DNA from: Marivirga aurantiaca
GTDB taxonomy: Bacteria; Bacteroidota; Bacteroidia; Cytophagales; Cyclobacteriaceae
Reading direction: 5' to 3'
DNA: 64,000 bases
NCBI RefSeq assembly: GCF_016679925.1
Contig: NZ_JAEQBW010000002.1
Span: forward strand, 372,001-436,000
Below, piece by piece: positions 1-9,084 of this stretch (position 1 is the stretch's first letter; each line of letters starts with the position of its first letter). The notes under the pieces are model-generated. The model worked only from the letters and a program-made list of their open reading frames with translations. It searched no databases and had not been told where the DNA came from. A program made the translations under genes and the position numbers.

Positions 1-944
1 AACCATTATTTAAAAAGGGACAACAGGAACAAATGATCACTGCCTTGCCTTTATATCATATTTTTGCCTTAGCGGTAAATGGTTTATTGATGTTTAGCAT
101 TGGCGCAAAAAGTATTTTAATTACCAATCCGCGAGATATGCCTGCTTTTATCAAAGAATTGAAAAAGCATCCTTTTACGCTAATGACAGGAGTGAATACA
201 CTTTTTAACGGCTTGTTAAATCAGCCTAATTTCAAGGAAGTGGATTTCACTCATTTAAAGGGATCGATAGGTGGCGGAATGGCTGTCCAACGTGCTGTTG
301 CTGAAAGATGGAAAGCTGCTACAGGCGGACCGTTGGTGGAAGGCTACGGCTTGAGTGAAACTTCCCCTGTATTAAGTGTAAATCCATTGGATGGTACAGA
401 AAGATTGGGTACTATTGGATTACCTACGCCAAGCACTGACATGAAAATCATGGATGAACAAGGTCAGGAATTACCTATTGGTGAAGCGGGCGAAATATGT
501 GGAAAAGGCCCACAAGTAATGTCTGGTTACTGGAATTTAGATGAACTAAATGAAACTACTTTTTTCAATAACGAATGGTTTAGAACGGGAGATATAGGAG
601 TGCAGGATGAAGATGGATTCTTTAAAATAGTAGATAGGAAAAAAGACATGATCAATGTATCCGGTTTCAATGTATATCCTAATGAAGTAGAGGATGTAAT
701 CGCTGGTATGGATAAAGTGTTGGAAGTTGCTGTTGTAGGCATACCCGATGATAAATCTTCTGAAGTAGTGAAAGCTTTTGTGGTTAAGAAAGATCCTTCC
801 TTAACCGAAGAAGAAGTAATTGAATACTGTAAGGATAAGCTGACGGCCTATAAAAGACCAAAAGCTGTTTCTTTCGAAAAAGAGTTGCCCAAATCTAATG
901 TGGGAAAAATTATCAGAAGACATCTGAGAGATAAAGAGGTTTAA
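1..944 (+). CDS. Long-chain fatty acid-CoA ligase, C-terminal part (cut by window edge)
   Basis: This is the last 313 or so residues of an AMP-forming acyl-CoA synthetase. The frame is already open at base 3, so the true start lies outside the window. Such enzymes activate free fatty acids to acyl-CoA with ATP, releasing AMP. Visible adenylate-forming signatures are EGYGLSETSPV (the adenylate-binding A5-type loop), GEICGKGPQVMSGYW, WFRTGDIG, the hinge region DRKKDMINVSGFNVYPNEVE, and the C-terminal catalytic lysine in PKSNVGKIIRR. The opening ALPLYHIFAL is typical of FadD-like enzymes. A hairpin with a T-run follows immediately, so this ends its transcription unit. The chain length of the substrate is inferred from family resemblance only. 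The EtfAB and ScoAB genes elsewhere in the window fit a beta-oxidation context. Confidence 0.9.
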   Translation, partial: PLFKKGQQEQMITALPLYHIFALAVNGLLMFSIGAKSILITNPRDMPAFIKELKKHPFTLMTGVNTLFNGLLNQPNFKEVDFTHLKGSIGGGMAVQRAVAERWKAATGGPLVEGYGLSETSPVLSVNPLDGTERLGTIGLPTPSTDMKIMDEQGQELPIGEAGEICGKGPQVMSGYWNLDELNETTFFNNEWFRTGDIGVQDEDGFFKIVDRKKDMINVSGFNVYPNEVEDVIAGMDKVLEVAVVGIPDDKSSEVVKAFVVKKDPSLTEEEVIEYCKDKLTAYKRPKAVSFEKELPKSNVGKIIRRHLRDKEV

Positions 945-958
945 AAGCCTCTTTTTTT
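933..958 (+). terminator. Rho-independent terminator of the acyl-CoA ligase gene
   Basis: The arms AAAGAGG (933-939) and CCTCTTT (948-954) pair across a short loop and are followed by a run of T. The stop codon of the ligase lies in the loop. Confidence 0.75.
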
Positions 959-1204
959 TGCTTTATTAAAAATGGTAAACAACTTGTAGGTGGTACGCCT
1001 ATGAACAAACTGAAATATTGAGGTTGCGCAATAATCATATTATAAAATTGTGAATTTATAAAAGTGTTTATTTTACCATTAGTTATTATTTAACCATTTA
1101 CGTTAGGAAAATATAACTACTTCATATGTTGGAATTAAAATTAAGGTTGTGATTTCATAACAAAGCCATAATAGCTGTAATTACCTATTGTTAAAACCCC
1201 CTTT

Positions 1205-1212
1205 TATCTTTG
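1205..1212 (+). promoter_or_regulatory. Putative Bacteroidota -7 element for the HAMP-GAF-PAS gene
   Basis: TATCTTTG matches the TAnnTTTG consensus used by the Bacteroidota primary sigma factor and lies 17 bases before the ATG. The nearest TTG upstream (1188-1190) is only 14 bases away, shorter than the usual 17-23, so only the -7 half is convincing. The rest of the 945-1229 spacer is AT-rich and holds nothing else I can identify. Confidence 0.4.
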
Positions 1213-1229
1213 AATAATAATTACTTGTT

Positions 1230-3386
1230 ATGACATTCAAAGATATACCCATCCGTAAAAAATTCATTTTAGCTTTCTCTTCCTTGTTGCTACCTGCATT
1301 GTTGGGTGGCTTTTTGGTTTATAACTATTTTTATAAAGTACATTTATTTCAGGAACTAAAGAGCGAAATGGCTGAGGTGATGATGGAGCTTGATAAATCA
1401 CAAAAGATTGAAAAGGAATTTCTTTTGTATGGATGGAAAGAAATAAGTTTTTTGGAGAACGGTTTAAGTGAAATGACACAGAGCTTCTCCGATAAAATTC
1501 AACTTGTTCAGAAAAAGTTAAATGCACAAGCTGCTAAATCTATAGTTGTTGAGAGCCAATTTGAAAATGAAATTCATTCTTTAAACAGCTCAGTTTCTGA
1601 ATATGAGAGAACTTTCAATGAGCTAAGACTTATGTTGTTAAAAAGAGGTTTTAAGGACCATGGATTGGAGGGGGAAATGCGGAGTTATGCCCATGAACTC
1701 CAGCTATGTGTGTCTCCAGCCGAAAAAGTTTATGCTTTCAGTTTAAGAAGGCATGAAAAAGATTTTGCTTTACGAAAAGACCAGAACTATGTGAAGAAAT
1801 TGCATGAGGCATCAAATGCTTTTATTAATTTTATTGAGTTGGCTTCCATAGAAGAATATCCCCATATGACCGAAAGCTATAAGGTTGAAACTATTGAATC
1901 AATAGAAGCATATAAAAATCATTTTGATAGAATTGTACAGGCTGAAATAGTAATAGGACTTAACCAGCATGAAGGTTTGTTGAGTGATCTGGAGAATAAG
2001 CTCGCCAGCACCCTGCCTAAATTAAATAGTCTGTATGAAAAAATCAATTTAAAAAATGAACAACTTCAGCGAAGTGCTGCAATAGTCACTTTTGTGACTA
2101 TATTATTGTTATTAATGAGTGTGGTAGGTTTGGTGTATTTGCTTAGAAAAACTGTGTCCAAGCCAATCATTCATTTGGACAATATTGTTAAGAAAGTATT
2201 GTCGGGAGATGCTATGGCTGGGAGTTATCTTGACATGGAATCTAAAGACGAGATCGGAAGCCTGAGCCGAAATTTTCAATTGATGCTGAGTAACTTAAAC
2301 TCTAACCTGAAACAAATAAAGGAGAAAAATAGCGTTCTTGAGAACAAAGCGATTCAAGATGCCAGCCTGAACTGGAGTATAAAAGGATTAAGCAAATTTT
2401 CTGATTTAATGAAGGCACAGAATAATGATATCAAAAGCTTTTCATTTTTAATGATAGTGGAAATAGTGAAATATATATCTGCTAATCAAGGTGCATTTTT
2501 CGTTATTTCCGAGGACGAAGAAGCTTTGGAATTGCAAGGTTGCTATGCCTATGAAAGAAGAAAATCTACCAATAAACGTATAGGTAAAGGGGAAGGGCTG
2601 GTTGGTCAGGCATGGTTGGATGCTGATCACATCTACTTAACAGAGATTCCTGATTCTTACATAAATATCAGGTCAGGATTAGGAGGAAGCAGCCCGAGAA
2701 GTATTTTGGTAATGCCGGTGAAATATAATGAAAAGGTCATTGGGATGTTTGAAGTAGCCTCATTTAAACTTTTTAGCGAAAATGAAATATCTTTTCTTTC
2801 TGAGTTGTCTGAAAGAATAGGGGCAACACTTAATGCCTTGAAAATGCAGATTCACACGCGTAACCTTCTGAAAAACAGCAGGCAGCTGACTGAACAATTA
2901 CAGTCTCAGGAAGAGCAAATGAGACGTAAGATGGACAAATTGTTGGAAAGCCAGGAGGAAGTGAGTAGGGCAAATAAAGAGTTGAACGATAGTTTATATG
3001 AGGTAAGAAAGGATTTCTTTTTGCTCAATCAAATTCTTGCTAAGGTTTATGATGGAATAATTATCATAAATCAGCACTACGAGATTGTTACTGTTAATGA
3101 ATATGTAAAAGAAACTCTTCATTACCAGGACAAAGACCTGTACGGAAATTCTCCGGAGTTGATTATAAAGAAATCAGTAAATAAGGTACTGAAGGGATTA
3201 GAGGATAACCCTGAATTTCTTGAGGCAGGATTATCGGAAAGAAAAAGTTGCAAAATAATGGACAGATACGGAAAAATAGATGATGCCTACTTTGTTGTAT
3301 CACAAATTACTTGTAAAAATGAAGTTTATTATTCTATTATGTTTAATAAGCAGCTCAATAAAAATAATGTGCTAAAAAGTGTATAA
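1230..3386 (+). CDS. Membrane sensor protein: periplasmic domain-HAMP-GAF-coiled coil-PAS, no output domain
   Basis: A 718-residue sensor. Membrane helix 1 is at about 13-35, an extracytoplasmic helical domain spans about 36-282, membrane helix 2 is at about 283-305, and HAMP is at about 305-360 (SKPIIHLDNIVKKVLSGD). A GAF domain spans about 400-533 (CYAYERRK, GKGEGLVGQAW, YINIRSGLGG, IGMFEVASF). A coiled coil (about 535-595) leads to a divergent PAS domain (about 595-700, DGIIIINQHYEIVTVNEY). There is no histidine kinase, GGDEF, phosphatase or methyl-accepting domain, so the output is unknown. It may act on a partner through the coiled coil or the PAS domain. It is clearly a paralogue of the protein at 22199-24157, sharing the same domain order and GAF motifs. 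It is a single gene, convergent with msrB, whose stop codon lies 8 bases away. The domain reading is firm; the function is not. Confidence 0.85.
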   Translation: MTFKDIPIRKKFILAFSSLLLPALLGGFLVYNYFYKVHLFQELKSEMAEVMMELDKSQKIEKEFLLYGWKEISFLENGLSEMTQSFSDKIQLVQKKLNAQAAKSIVVESQFENEIHSLNSSVSEYERTFNELRLMLLKRGFKDHGLEGEMRSYAHELQLCVSPAEKVYAFSLRRHEKDFALRKDQNYVKKLHEASNAFINFIELASIEEYPHMTESYKVETIESIEAYKNHFDRIVQAEIVIGLNQHEGLLSDLENKLASTLPKLNSLYEKINLKNEQLQRSAAIVTFVTILLLLMSVVGLVYLLRKTVSKPIIHLDNIVKKVLSGDAMAGSYLDMESKDEIGSLSRNFQLMLSNLNSNLKQIKEKNSVLENKAIQDASLNWSIKGLSKFSDLMKAQNNDIKSFSFLMIVEIVKYISANQGAFFVISEDEEALELQGCYAYERRKSTNKRIGKGEGLVGQAWLDADHIYLTEIPDSYINIRSGLGGSSPRSILVMPVKYNEKVIGMFEVASFKLFSENEISFLSELSERIGATLNALKMQIHTRNLLKNSRQLTEQLQSQEEQMRRKMDKLLESQEEVSRANKELNDSLYEVRKDFFLLNQILAKVYDGIIIINQHYEIVTVNEYVKETLHYQDKDLYGNSPELIIKKSVNKVLKGLEDNPEFLEAGLSERKSCKIMDRYGKIDDAYFVVSQITCKNEVYYSIMFNKQLNKNNVLKSV

Positions 3387-3393
3387 AAGAAAA

Positions 3394-3849
3394 TCAGCTT
3401 TTTCTCTCCTCTACCAATTTGATAGAAGCTGAGTTTATACAGTATCTTAAGCCTGTAGGTTCCGGCCCGTCAGGAAAAACATGTCCTAAATGGGCATCGC
3501 AAACATTGCACATTGCTTCCACTCGCACCATACCGAAACTGGAATCTTTTTCATGCTTAATAACATTGTCGGCATAGGGTTCAGTGAAACTTGGCCAGCC
3601 TGACCCTGATTTGAACTGTAGTTTTGAATCAAATAAAATAGTACCACAACAAATGCAGGCATATTTTCCCGGAGTGTGTGCTTCGCAATATTCACCGGTG
3701 TAAGCTCTTTCAGTTCCTTTTTTTCTGGCAATCTGATATTGTTCCGGACTTAATTCTTGTTTCCACTCTGCATCAGTTTTTTCTACTCGCTTAGGGGGTT
3801 GGGGGCTTCCGTTATTAGCCCATTTTATCACATCATTCCAGTTGGTCAT
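3394..3849 (-). CDS. msrB: Peptide-methionine (R)-S-oxide reductase MsrB
   Basis: 151 residues, full length for MsrB. The enzyme reduces the R epimer of methionine sulfoxide in oxidised proteins, using a catalytic thiol. Two zinc-binding CxxC pairs are visible (CICC and CNVC). So are the family signatures GSGWPSF and LGHVF and the catalytic cysteine in RYCINSASI. There is no signal peptide, so it should be cytoplasmic. The start is the ATG at 3849. It is a lone gene; its 3' end meets the convergent HAMP-GAF-PAS gene, and the cold-shock gene lies upstream on the same strand with its own terminator between them. Confidence 0.97.
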   Translation of the reverse strand: MTNWNDVIKWANNGSPQPPKRVEKTDAEWKQELSPEQYQIARKKGTERAYTGEYCEAHTPGKYACICCGTILFDSKLQFKSGSGWPSFTEPYADNVIKHEKDSSFGMVRVEAMCNVCDAHLGHVFPDGPEPTGLRYCINSASIKLVEERKS

Positions 3850-3916
3850 TTTTCTTGGTTTTTAATAATAACAGATATACGGGCAATTGGTTCTGATGGG
3901 TTTGTAAAGTAGGGGC

Positions 3917-3947
3917 AAAAAAAAAGCTTCCCTAAAAGAGAAGCTTC
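3917..3947 (-). terminator. Rho-independent terminator of the cold-shock gene
   Basis: Arms AAGCTTC (3924-3930) and GAAGCTT (3940-3946) form a stem. Read on the minus strand it is followed by a long T-run (the A-run at 3917-3925). It separates csp from msrB. Confidence 0.85.
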
Positions 3948-3982
3948 ATTCATTAAATGATCTAAAATGTATTATTTATCAA

Positions 3983-4174
3983 TTAAGCTAATTTCACATT
4001 CACTGCATTTAAACCTTTTTTGCCATCTTGTAATTCGTAAACTACATCGTCATTTTCTCTGATGTCGTCAATAAGACCTGATACGTGTACGAAATACTCT
4101 TTTTGTGTTGCTTCATCAACGATAAATCCAAAACCTTTTGAATCGTTGAAGAATTTTACTGTTCCTTTATTCAT
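3983..4174 (-). CDS. Cold-shock domain protein (CspA family)
   Basis: 63 residues, a single cold-shock OB-fold. RNP1 is visible as KGFGFI and RNP2 as YFVHVS. These bind single-stranded RNA or DNA, and in the family they melt mRNA structure in the cold or at stationary phase. It has its own promoter upstream (see 4197-4227) and a strong terminator downstream, so it is a monocistronic unit. The leader predicted from the promoter is short, unlike the long thermosensor leader of E. coli cspA. I cannot tell from sequence whether it is cold-induced or constitutive. Confidence 0.95.
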   Translation of the reverse strand: MNKGTVKFFNDSKGFGFIVDEATQKEYFVHVSGLIDDIRENDDVVYELQDGKKGLNAVNVKLA

Positions 4175-4196
4175 TATTATATTTTTAATATTTCTC

Positions 4197-4227
4197 CAAA
4201 GGTAAGTCTTTTATTGTATCCGCACAA
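4197..4227 (-). promoter_or_regulatory. Promoter of the cold-shock gene (TTG-N20-TACCTTTG)
   Basis: On the minus strand, TTG (4225-4227) is separated by 20 bases from TACCTTTG (4197-4204). This matches the Bacteroidota -33/-7 consensus TTG-N(17-23)-TAnnTTTG. The cold-shock ATG is 22 bases beyond the -7 element. Confidence 0.65.
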
Positions 4228-4389
4228 TAAACCTATAATTATTTTGCATTTAATTAAAGTTTTTTTTAAAACTGTGACAACATGCAATTTGGGTTTGCTT
4301 CAGTGACAAAAAAAAACAGTTATTTTTTTTACCTTTTGAGTGGTTTTTTCATAGAATGGAGCAATTTTGTGCGACCAATAGCAAAAAAA

Positions 4390-5493
4390 ATGATTAAATA
4401 TTATTTCACTTCTTTTTTACCTGTCACTTTATTATTGCTCCAAAGTTGTATTCCCGATACAAAAGTCGCTGATAATTCAGATATAAAAGTTGAATTTATT
4501 GATCAATATATAATTCCTTTTGAATATGAAATTGATCAAACATGGGTAGGAGGACTATCCTCTATTGAATCATCACCAAATGGGAAATGGTATATTATTT
4601 CTGATGACAGGTCAGAATATTCCCCGGCCCGATTTTATGAAGCCGAGATTGAGTATGACTTGAATGGAATTGATACAGTACTTTTCACTAAAACAGTTTT
4701 TTTGAAGGATAGGAATGGTGAATCCTATACGTTCAATACATTGGATCCTGAAGCTATTCGTTTTAATCCTCGGTCAGCAACACTTTTTTACAGTAGCGAG
4801 GGTGGAAGAATGGATGGAACTACATCACCTTTTGTTAGAGAGATGGATACTTTGGGTAATTTTCTGAAAGAATATAATGTTCCCAAAAGATTTGATTTTT
4901 ATAATGAGAGCAGGGGGCTCAGGGACAATGGGGCTTTTGAAAGCCTGGCTTTTGAAAATGATAGTATACTTTGGTTTGTAAATGAACTTCCATTGATTGA
5001 AGATGGGGAAGTTCCTCAATTTTGGCAAACAGTTTCTCCGGTTCGTTTATCTAAATTTGATATTAAGAATAACCAGCCATTAGCACAATATGCATACATG
5101 ATTGAAGCTGTGCAAGCGAAACCTATTCCTGAAGATGGCTTTAATATTAATTCCGTAGTAGAATTACTGGTATTGGATACAAATAAATTATTGGTGATGG
5201 AACGGTCATACATAAAGGGGGTAGGTAACTTTGTAAAAATCTTTAATGTGAGTTTGGAAGAAGCTACAGATGTTTCTGCTATTGATTCGCTAATGGATGG
5301 GAATTATGTAGCTGTGGAAAAAGAGACCCTGATAGACTTCTCTGATTATGGAAAGAGAATAGATAACATTGAGGGTATGGGATTTGGGAAGGATTTTCCT
5401 GATGGTCGCAAGAGCTTAATTTGTGTTTCTGATAACAACTTCAATGAAGGCCAACAAACACAGTTGTGGTTATTTGCCATTGAAGGATTATAA
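4390..5493 (+). CDS. Lipoprotein of the phytase-like / esterase-like family
   Basis: 367 residues from the ATG at 4390. The frame is open back to 4282, but I choose 4390 because it starts a clean lipoprotein signal: a hydrophobic stretch ending in the lipobox LLLLQSC with the modified cysteine near residue 20. The mature part resembles the esterase-like activity of phytase family (Pfam PF13449 type, beta-propeller). It has a GGLSSIE segment followed by WYIISDDRS, an LDPEAIRF acidic motif, FNINSVVELL, and the ending NIEGMGFG then SLICVSDNNF. The substrate is unknown; the family name does not prove phytate hydrolysis. It is likely outer-membrane anchored. It is a single gene with an AT-rich upstream stretch and no clear promoter match. 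Confidence 0.8.
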   Translation: MIKYYFTSFLPVTLLLLQSCIPDTKVADNSDIKVEFIDQYIIPFEYEIDQTWVGGLSSIESSPNGKWYIISDDRSEYSPARFYEAEIEYDLNGIDTVLFTKTVFLKDRNGESYTFNTLDPEAIRFNPRSATLFYSSEGGRMDGTTSPFVREMDTLGNFLKEYNVPKRFDFYNESRGLRDNGAFESLAFENDSILWFVNELPLIEDGEVPQFWQTVSPVRLSKFDIKNNQPLAQYAYMIEAVQAKPIPEDGFNINSVVELLVLDTNKLLVMERSYIKGVGNFVKIFNVSLEEATDVSAIDSLMDGNYVAVEKETLIDFSDYGKRIDNIEGMGFGKDFPDGRKSLICVSDNNFNEGQQTQLWLFAIEGL

Positions 5494-5684
5494 TGTTTTA
5501 AAGCAATATATTTCCTTTTTGTGTTGTAATCATTTAGGTTTTATTTTCACCTGTATGATAATACTATTGCGTTTAATGAAGAACGGAATTCATAAACTAA
5601 TTCATGTTAAAATTTTTGATCTGTTATGTTTTCCGTAGCTTTATAATTGAATTAACCAGTGTTTTTTGAACACAAAGATTTCAC

Positions 5685-6392
5685 ATGGGTACTGAAGACG
5701 ACAATTTTATTCCTGAAATAAAGAACGATTTACGCAGTAAAATTATCTACATTCCTGAGGAGATAAATGAGGCTAGTGGTATTAACATATTTGGGAGAAC
5801 GTTAAAGTCCTTTATATTTTCCACTGATGTAGCTATTATAAGAAATAATAATGCAGATGCGATTTTCTCTGTTTACCCATTTACTCCACAACCAGCTATT
5901 ACACAAGCTTTAATTGTAGCGGCAGATGCACCTATATTTTGTGGAGTAGGGGGTGGGCTTACCGGTGGAAACCGTGTTTTAAGCATTGCCCGGGATGCGG
6001 AATTTCAAGGAGCCTCAGGTGTGGTAGTTAACCAACCTACTGAAAACAAGGTGATTGAACAATTAAAAAAACACATCGAGATTCCTATTATATGGACCAT
6101 CAGTTCTATTGATGAACCTTTACAGCCTAAAATTGATGCAGGTGTGGATATTATCAATGTGAGTGGAGGAAAGGAAACCTCAAAAATCATAAAAGAGATT
6201 CGTAAAGCCTATGAATTAATTCCCATTATAGCTACCGGAGGTAGAAATGATGACAGGATAATGGAAACAATAGCTGCCGGAGCCAATGCCATTACTTACA
6301 CACCCCCTTCTTCAGCAGAACTTTTAAGGCGTATTATGCGTGCCCACAGGGCGGGGGAAGCTATAGATTTTTCTAAAGGATTTAAGAAGTAA
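5685..6392 (+). CDS. Conserved TIM-barrel protein of unknown function (often named hydrolase)
   Basis: 235 residues. Repeated beta-alpha units end in glycine-rich loops: CGVGGGLTGGNR, DIINVSGGKE, IIATGGRNDD and GANAITYTPP. This is the layout of phosphate-binding TIM barrels. I recall similar proteins in Firmicutes and Bacteroidota named only hydrolase, with a very conserved core (AIIRNNNADAIFSVYPFTPQ). No catalytic chemistry can be assigned from sequence. There is no signal peptide or membrane segment, so it is cytoplasmic. It stands alone between two unrelated genes, and its last 11 bases overlap the end of the convergent DUF3857 gene. Confidence 0.75.
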   Translation: MGTEDDNFIPEIKNDLRSKIIYIPEEINEASGINIFGRTLKSFIFSTDVAIIRNNNADAIFSVYPFTPQPAITQALIVAADAPIFCGVGGGLTGGNRVLSIARDAEFQGASGVVVNQPTENKVIEQLKKHIEIPIIWTISSIDEPLQPKIDAGVDIINVSGGKETSKIIKEIRKAYELIPIIATGGRNDDRIMETIAAGANAITYTPPSSAELLRRIMRAHRAGEAIDFSKGFKK

Positions 6393-8946
6393 AATCTTTA
6401 TTCCGGTTAGGAAACATAGGGAAATTTTGATCTGACTCAGCATTCTTTGGCATTCTTTGATAAACAAACGTTTCTTTGGCTCTATTGGAAATTTGAAAAA
6501 ATGGAATCCAAATAGCAGCAGCAATTAGCGCCTTTAGAAATCCAAGGTAAGGATCCGTATTAACACCTAAACCAATTATTTCCTGCATAATAATTAACAG
6601 CATAGCGTACGATAAGTTGAATGCGTATAATACTGTGATGAGGATTCTTAAACTGCTTCTTTTCTTTAGAAATTGAATTATTATTAATCCGCAGAATACT
6701 AAATGAAAAATAACAATCACATAATCAATCATTATAATAAAAGCCACAATTGGGTTAAAGCGTAAAGAATCAGGCATAATTAGTGACATCCATATAGAAT
6801 TATCAAAATAAACTCCATTAAATAAGTTTGATATAGTGATTATTGGTGCTATTAATAAACCAATAAATACAAGCCATAGTATGCCCTCAATTTTTTCGTA
6901 TCTATACTTGTAATGTTTTGATGGAGGATCATATTTCTTGTTAAGCAAAATGGCAAGGTAAGTAAATACCCCAAATATTATTACCCCTCCTATTAAAAAG
7001 AACCAATTAAATTGCGGATAAGTAGCTTCCTTATAACTGCTTTTTGCAGGTGGATAAACTTCAATCCCCACCAAATTAGAAGCTTTTTCTATATCATTTT
7101 TGTATAGATCGATTTGCTGTAGAGGCACATGGTCAGAAAGTATTTTAAACTTGCAAGTAAAGGTAATAATGTTATTTTGGTAGTTGAGAGACCTACTGAA
7201 TTGAAAAAAATCATTTTTAATTTCCTGCCAATCTGAAGGGACATTAATCTTAGTTGGCATATGAATATAAATCCTTTGTATGATTTCAGTGGGGTAGTTG
7301 AGTGCAAGGGGCGAGTTTCTCCTTTTTTGAAAGTCCCAGATCATGTTATCAAAAATGATCTCCGCATAAATTGGTTTTTCCCGGATGGGTTGTTTCTCAC
7401 TATTAACCCAGAAATTATTGATTCTATAGTTCTCGGAAACTCTATACATGTTGGTTTCGTCATAACTCTTGGTTTTAATCTCTTCGCTCAGGACTACTTC
7501 ATAGTTAAACCTTTCATAATGCTCCAGGTAATTATTTTCAATATCACTGATATCTGCATTCTCAAAATATTCCCGTTGTTGATCTGCATTCTTTCCATAG
7601 TACTCAGTTTCTACTTCAAATTCTACGGGATCGTTACTTCCTCTCAAATAATAATTATGTGTAATTTCTGTTCTTGAATGATTCAGAAATGGAATCTCCA
7701 CCATTTTTTGAGTGGTATCAGTAATGATAAAACCTGCACCATAATTAGGGAAATAAAGCTTTGACAAAGAACCTTCTTGATTATTAATGGTAGGGTCAAC
7801 CCAGAAAGACTGATTATCTTTTTCTAGCTTAACTACACAATGATCAAATATTTGAGGAGTAAGGGGGTAATCCGTTATATATTGGCCTTTATAACTGTTT
7901 ACTAATACAGGAAAAGCATTTACACCTATGCTATTGAGCATGGTTGAAAGCAGCAGTGATTTGTCTTTGCAATCACCAAACCTATCTTTCAATACATCAG
8001 ACGGTCCCCGTGGTTTGTAAGCCCCAATTCCTGTAGAAAGAGAAAGATAGCGAATTTCATCCTGTACAAAATTTATGAGGATCTCAATTTTAGTTCTCTC
8101 GTTTTCTATATGTCCTGTCAGTTCCTGAGCCTTTTGAGCAGCAGAATTATATTCCCTGGAACTGATTGAGAATAATTTTGTGATCCAATTCGAAAATTTC
8201 GTTTTATCGAATTCTGTAAAAATGACAAAATTAGAGAAATTAAACCAGGAGGGAGCCTGGTCATCATATTTAACTCCCTCGGTTTGTTTTATATTAATAT
8301 CATAAATGACATTTCTATCTTTATAAATGGGGGAGTATTGTGTGCTATAAGGGGAATAAATCCTTAATTTGGTATCTTTTTTTCCCAGAATCCTTATGTT
8401 TTGATGAGCAATGGAATAATAGCTGGCTAAGTTGTAAGCTTTGCTAAAAAGTCCTTCATAAAGAGGGTTTTGTCCGCGAATGCTATATTCAATTTCTATT
8501 ATATCATCCACTCTCACATCTTTAAGGTTCATGATGGCTGTGTTGGTGCCATCATAAACATTTCTTTCAGCATTTCCCTCTCTTTGTAAAACAAGAAAGT
8601 CTGGTGTGAGGGTAATAGGTTTCTCTCCACTCCTGATTTTTCTTATGTGATGAATGAAAACTTCCTGATATAGAGGGTCAAATAGTATCTGAACAGATGC
8701 TCCTTCAGAAACGCCATTTGAATTGAGGATTTTATAAACAATTTTATTGTATTCTTCTTTTTTTTCTATGTTGTATTGTTCACTAGTAAGCAAATAGTGA
8801 AGATCTTTTGAGGTGTATGGTTTTTCACTGTCATCTATCCAATTAATAGGAGTAGTCCAAGCAGGTCTTTTACCAATTTTTATTTCTTGACTAAATAATT
8901 GAGAGGAATAAATAAATAGGAAAAAACTAAATAGAAATAAGCGCAT
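6382..8946 (-). CDS. DUF3857 and transglutaminase-like domain membrane protein
   Basis: 854 residues. A signal peptide (about 1-19, cleaved after SQLFSQ) is followed by a DUF3857 domain (about 55-200) and a transglutaminase-like fold. The Cys-His-Asp triad can be read in RFGDCKDKS (Cys about 326), FDHCVV and FWVDPT. After a second beta-rich region (about 430-640), the C-terminus (about 645-840) carries five or six membrane helices. This is longer than the usual DUF3857-transglutaminase protein, which often lacks the helical tail. It is probably periplasmic and inner-membrane anchored. The role is unknown in this family; a peptidase or transglutaminase activity on surface protein is inference. 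It is transcribed alone and converges on the TIM-barrel gene with overlapping stops. Confidence 0.85.
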   Translation of the reverse strand: MRLFLFSFFLFIYSSQLFSQEIKIGKRPAWTTPINWIDDSEKPYTSKDLHYLLTSEQYNIEKKEEYNKIVYKILNSNGVSEGASVQILFDPLYQEVFIHHIRKIRSGEKPITLTPDFLVLQREGNAERNVYDGTNTAIMNLKDVRVDDIIEIEYSIRGQNPLYEGLFSKAYNLASYYSIAHQNIRILGKKDTKLRIYSPYSTQYSPIYKDRNVIYDINIKQTEGVKYDDQAPSWFNFSNFVIFTEFDKTKFSNWITKLFSISSREYNSAAQKAQELTGHIENERTKIEILINFVQDEIRYLSLSTGIGAYKPRGPSDVLKDRFGDCKDKSLLLSTMLNSIGVNAFPVLVNSYKGQYITDYPLTPQIFDHCVVKLEKDNQSFWVDPTINNQEGSLSKLYFPNYGAGFIITDTTQKMVEIPFLNHSRTEITHNYYLRGSNDPVEFEVETEYYGKNADQQREYFENADISDIENNYLEHYERFNYEVVLSEEIKTKSYDETNMYRVSENYRINNFWVNSEKQPIREKPIYAEIIFDNMIWDFQKRRNSPLALNYPTEIIQRIYIHMPTKINVPSDWQEIKNDFFQFSRSLNYQNNIITFTCKFKILSDHVPLQQIDLYKNDIEKASNLVGIEVYPPAKSSYKEATYPQFNWFFLIGGVIIFGVFTYLAILLNKKYDPPSKHYKYRYEKIEGILWLVFIGLLIAPIITISNLFNGVYFDNSIWMSLIMPDSLRFNPIVAFIIMIDYVIVIFHLVFCGLIIIQFLKKRSSLRILITVLYAFNLSYAMLLIIMQEIIGLGVNTDPYLGFLKALIAAAIWIPFFQISNRAKETFVYQRMPKNAESDQNFPMFPNRNKDFTS

Positions 8947-9045
8947 TAATTTTTTTTGATTGCAAAATACTACTTTTAGAATAATGTATTATAGATAATC
9001 AAAAAATAATAAAGGAGGAATAGTGAATTAATGAGATGAGAAACG

Positions 9046-9077
9046 GAAAAAAGGGAGGGAATAAACAGTCTCCCTTT
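9046..9077 (-). terminator. Terminator after gldC
   Basis: Arms AAAGGGAG (9050-9057) and CTCCCTTT (9070-9077) form a stem. On the minus strand a run of T follows. It closes the long ftsX-to-gldC run. Confidence 0.75.
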
Positions 9078-9084
9078 CTTTGTT

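Noticed and set aside
4282-4389. Longer N-terminus for the phytase-like lipoprotein
   Set aside because: The extra 36 residues precede a perfect lipoprotein signal starting at 4390, so the longer start is unlikely.
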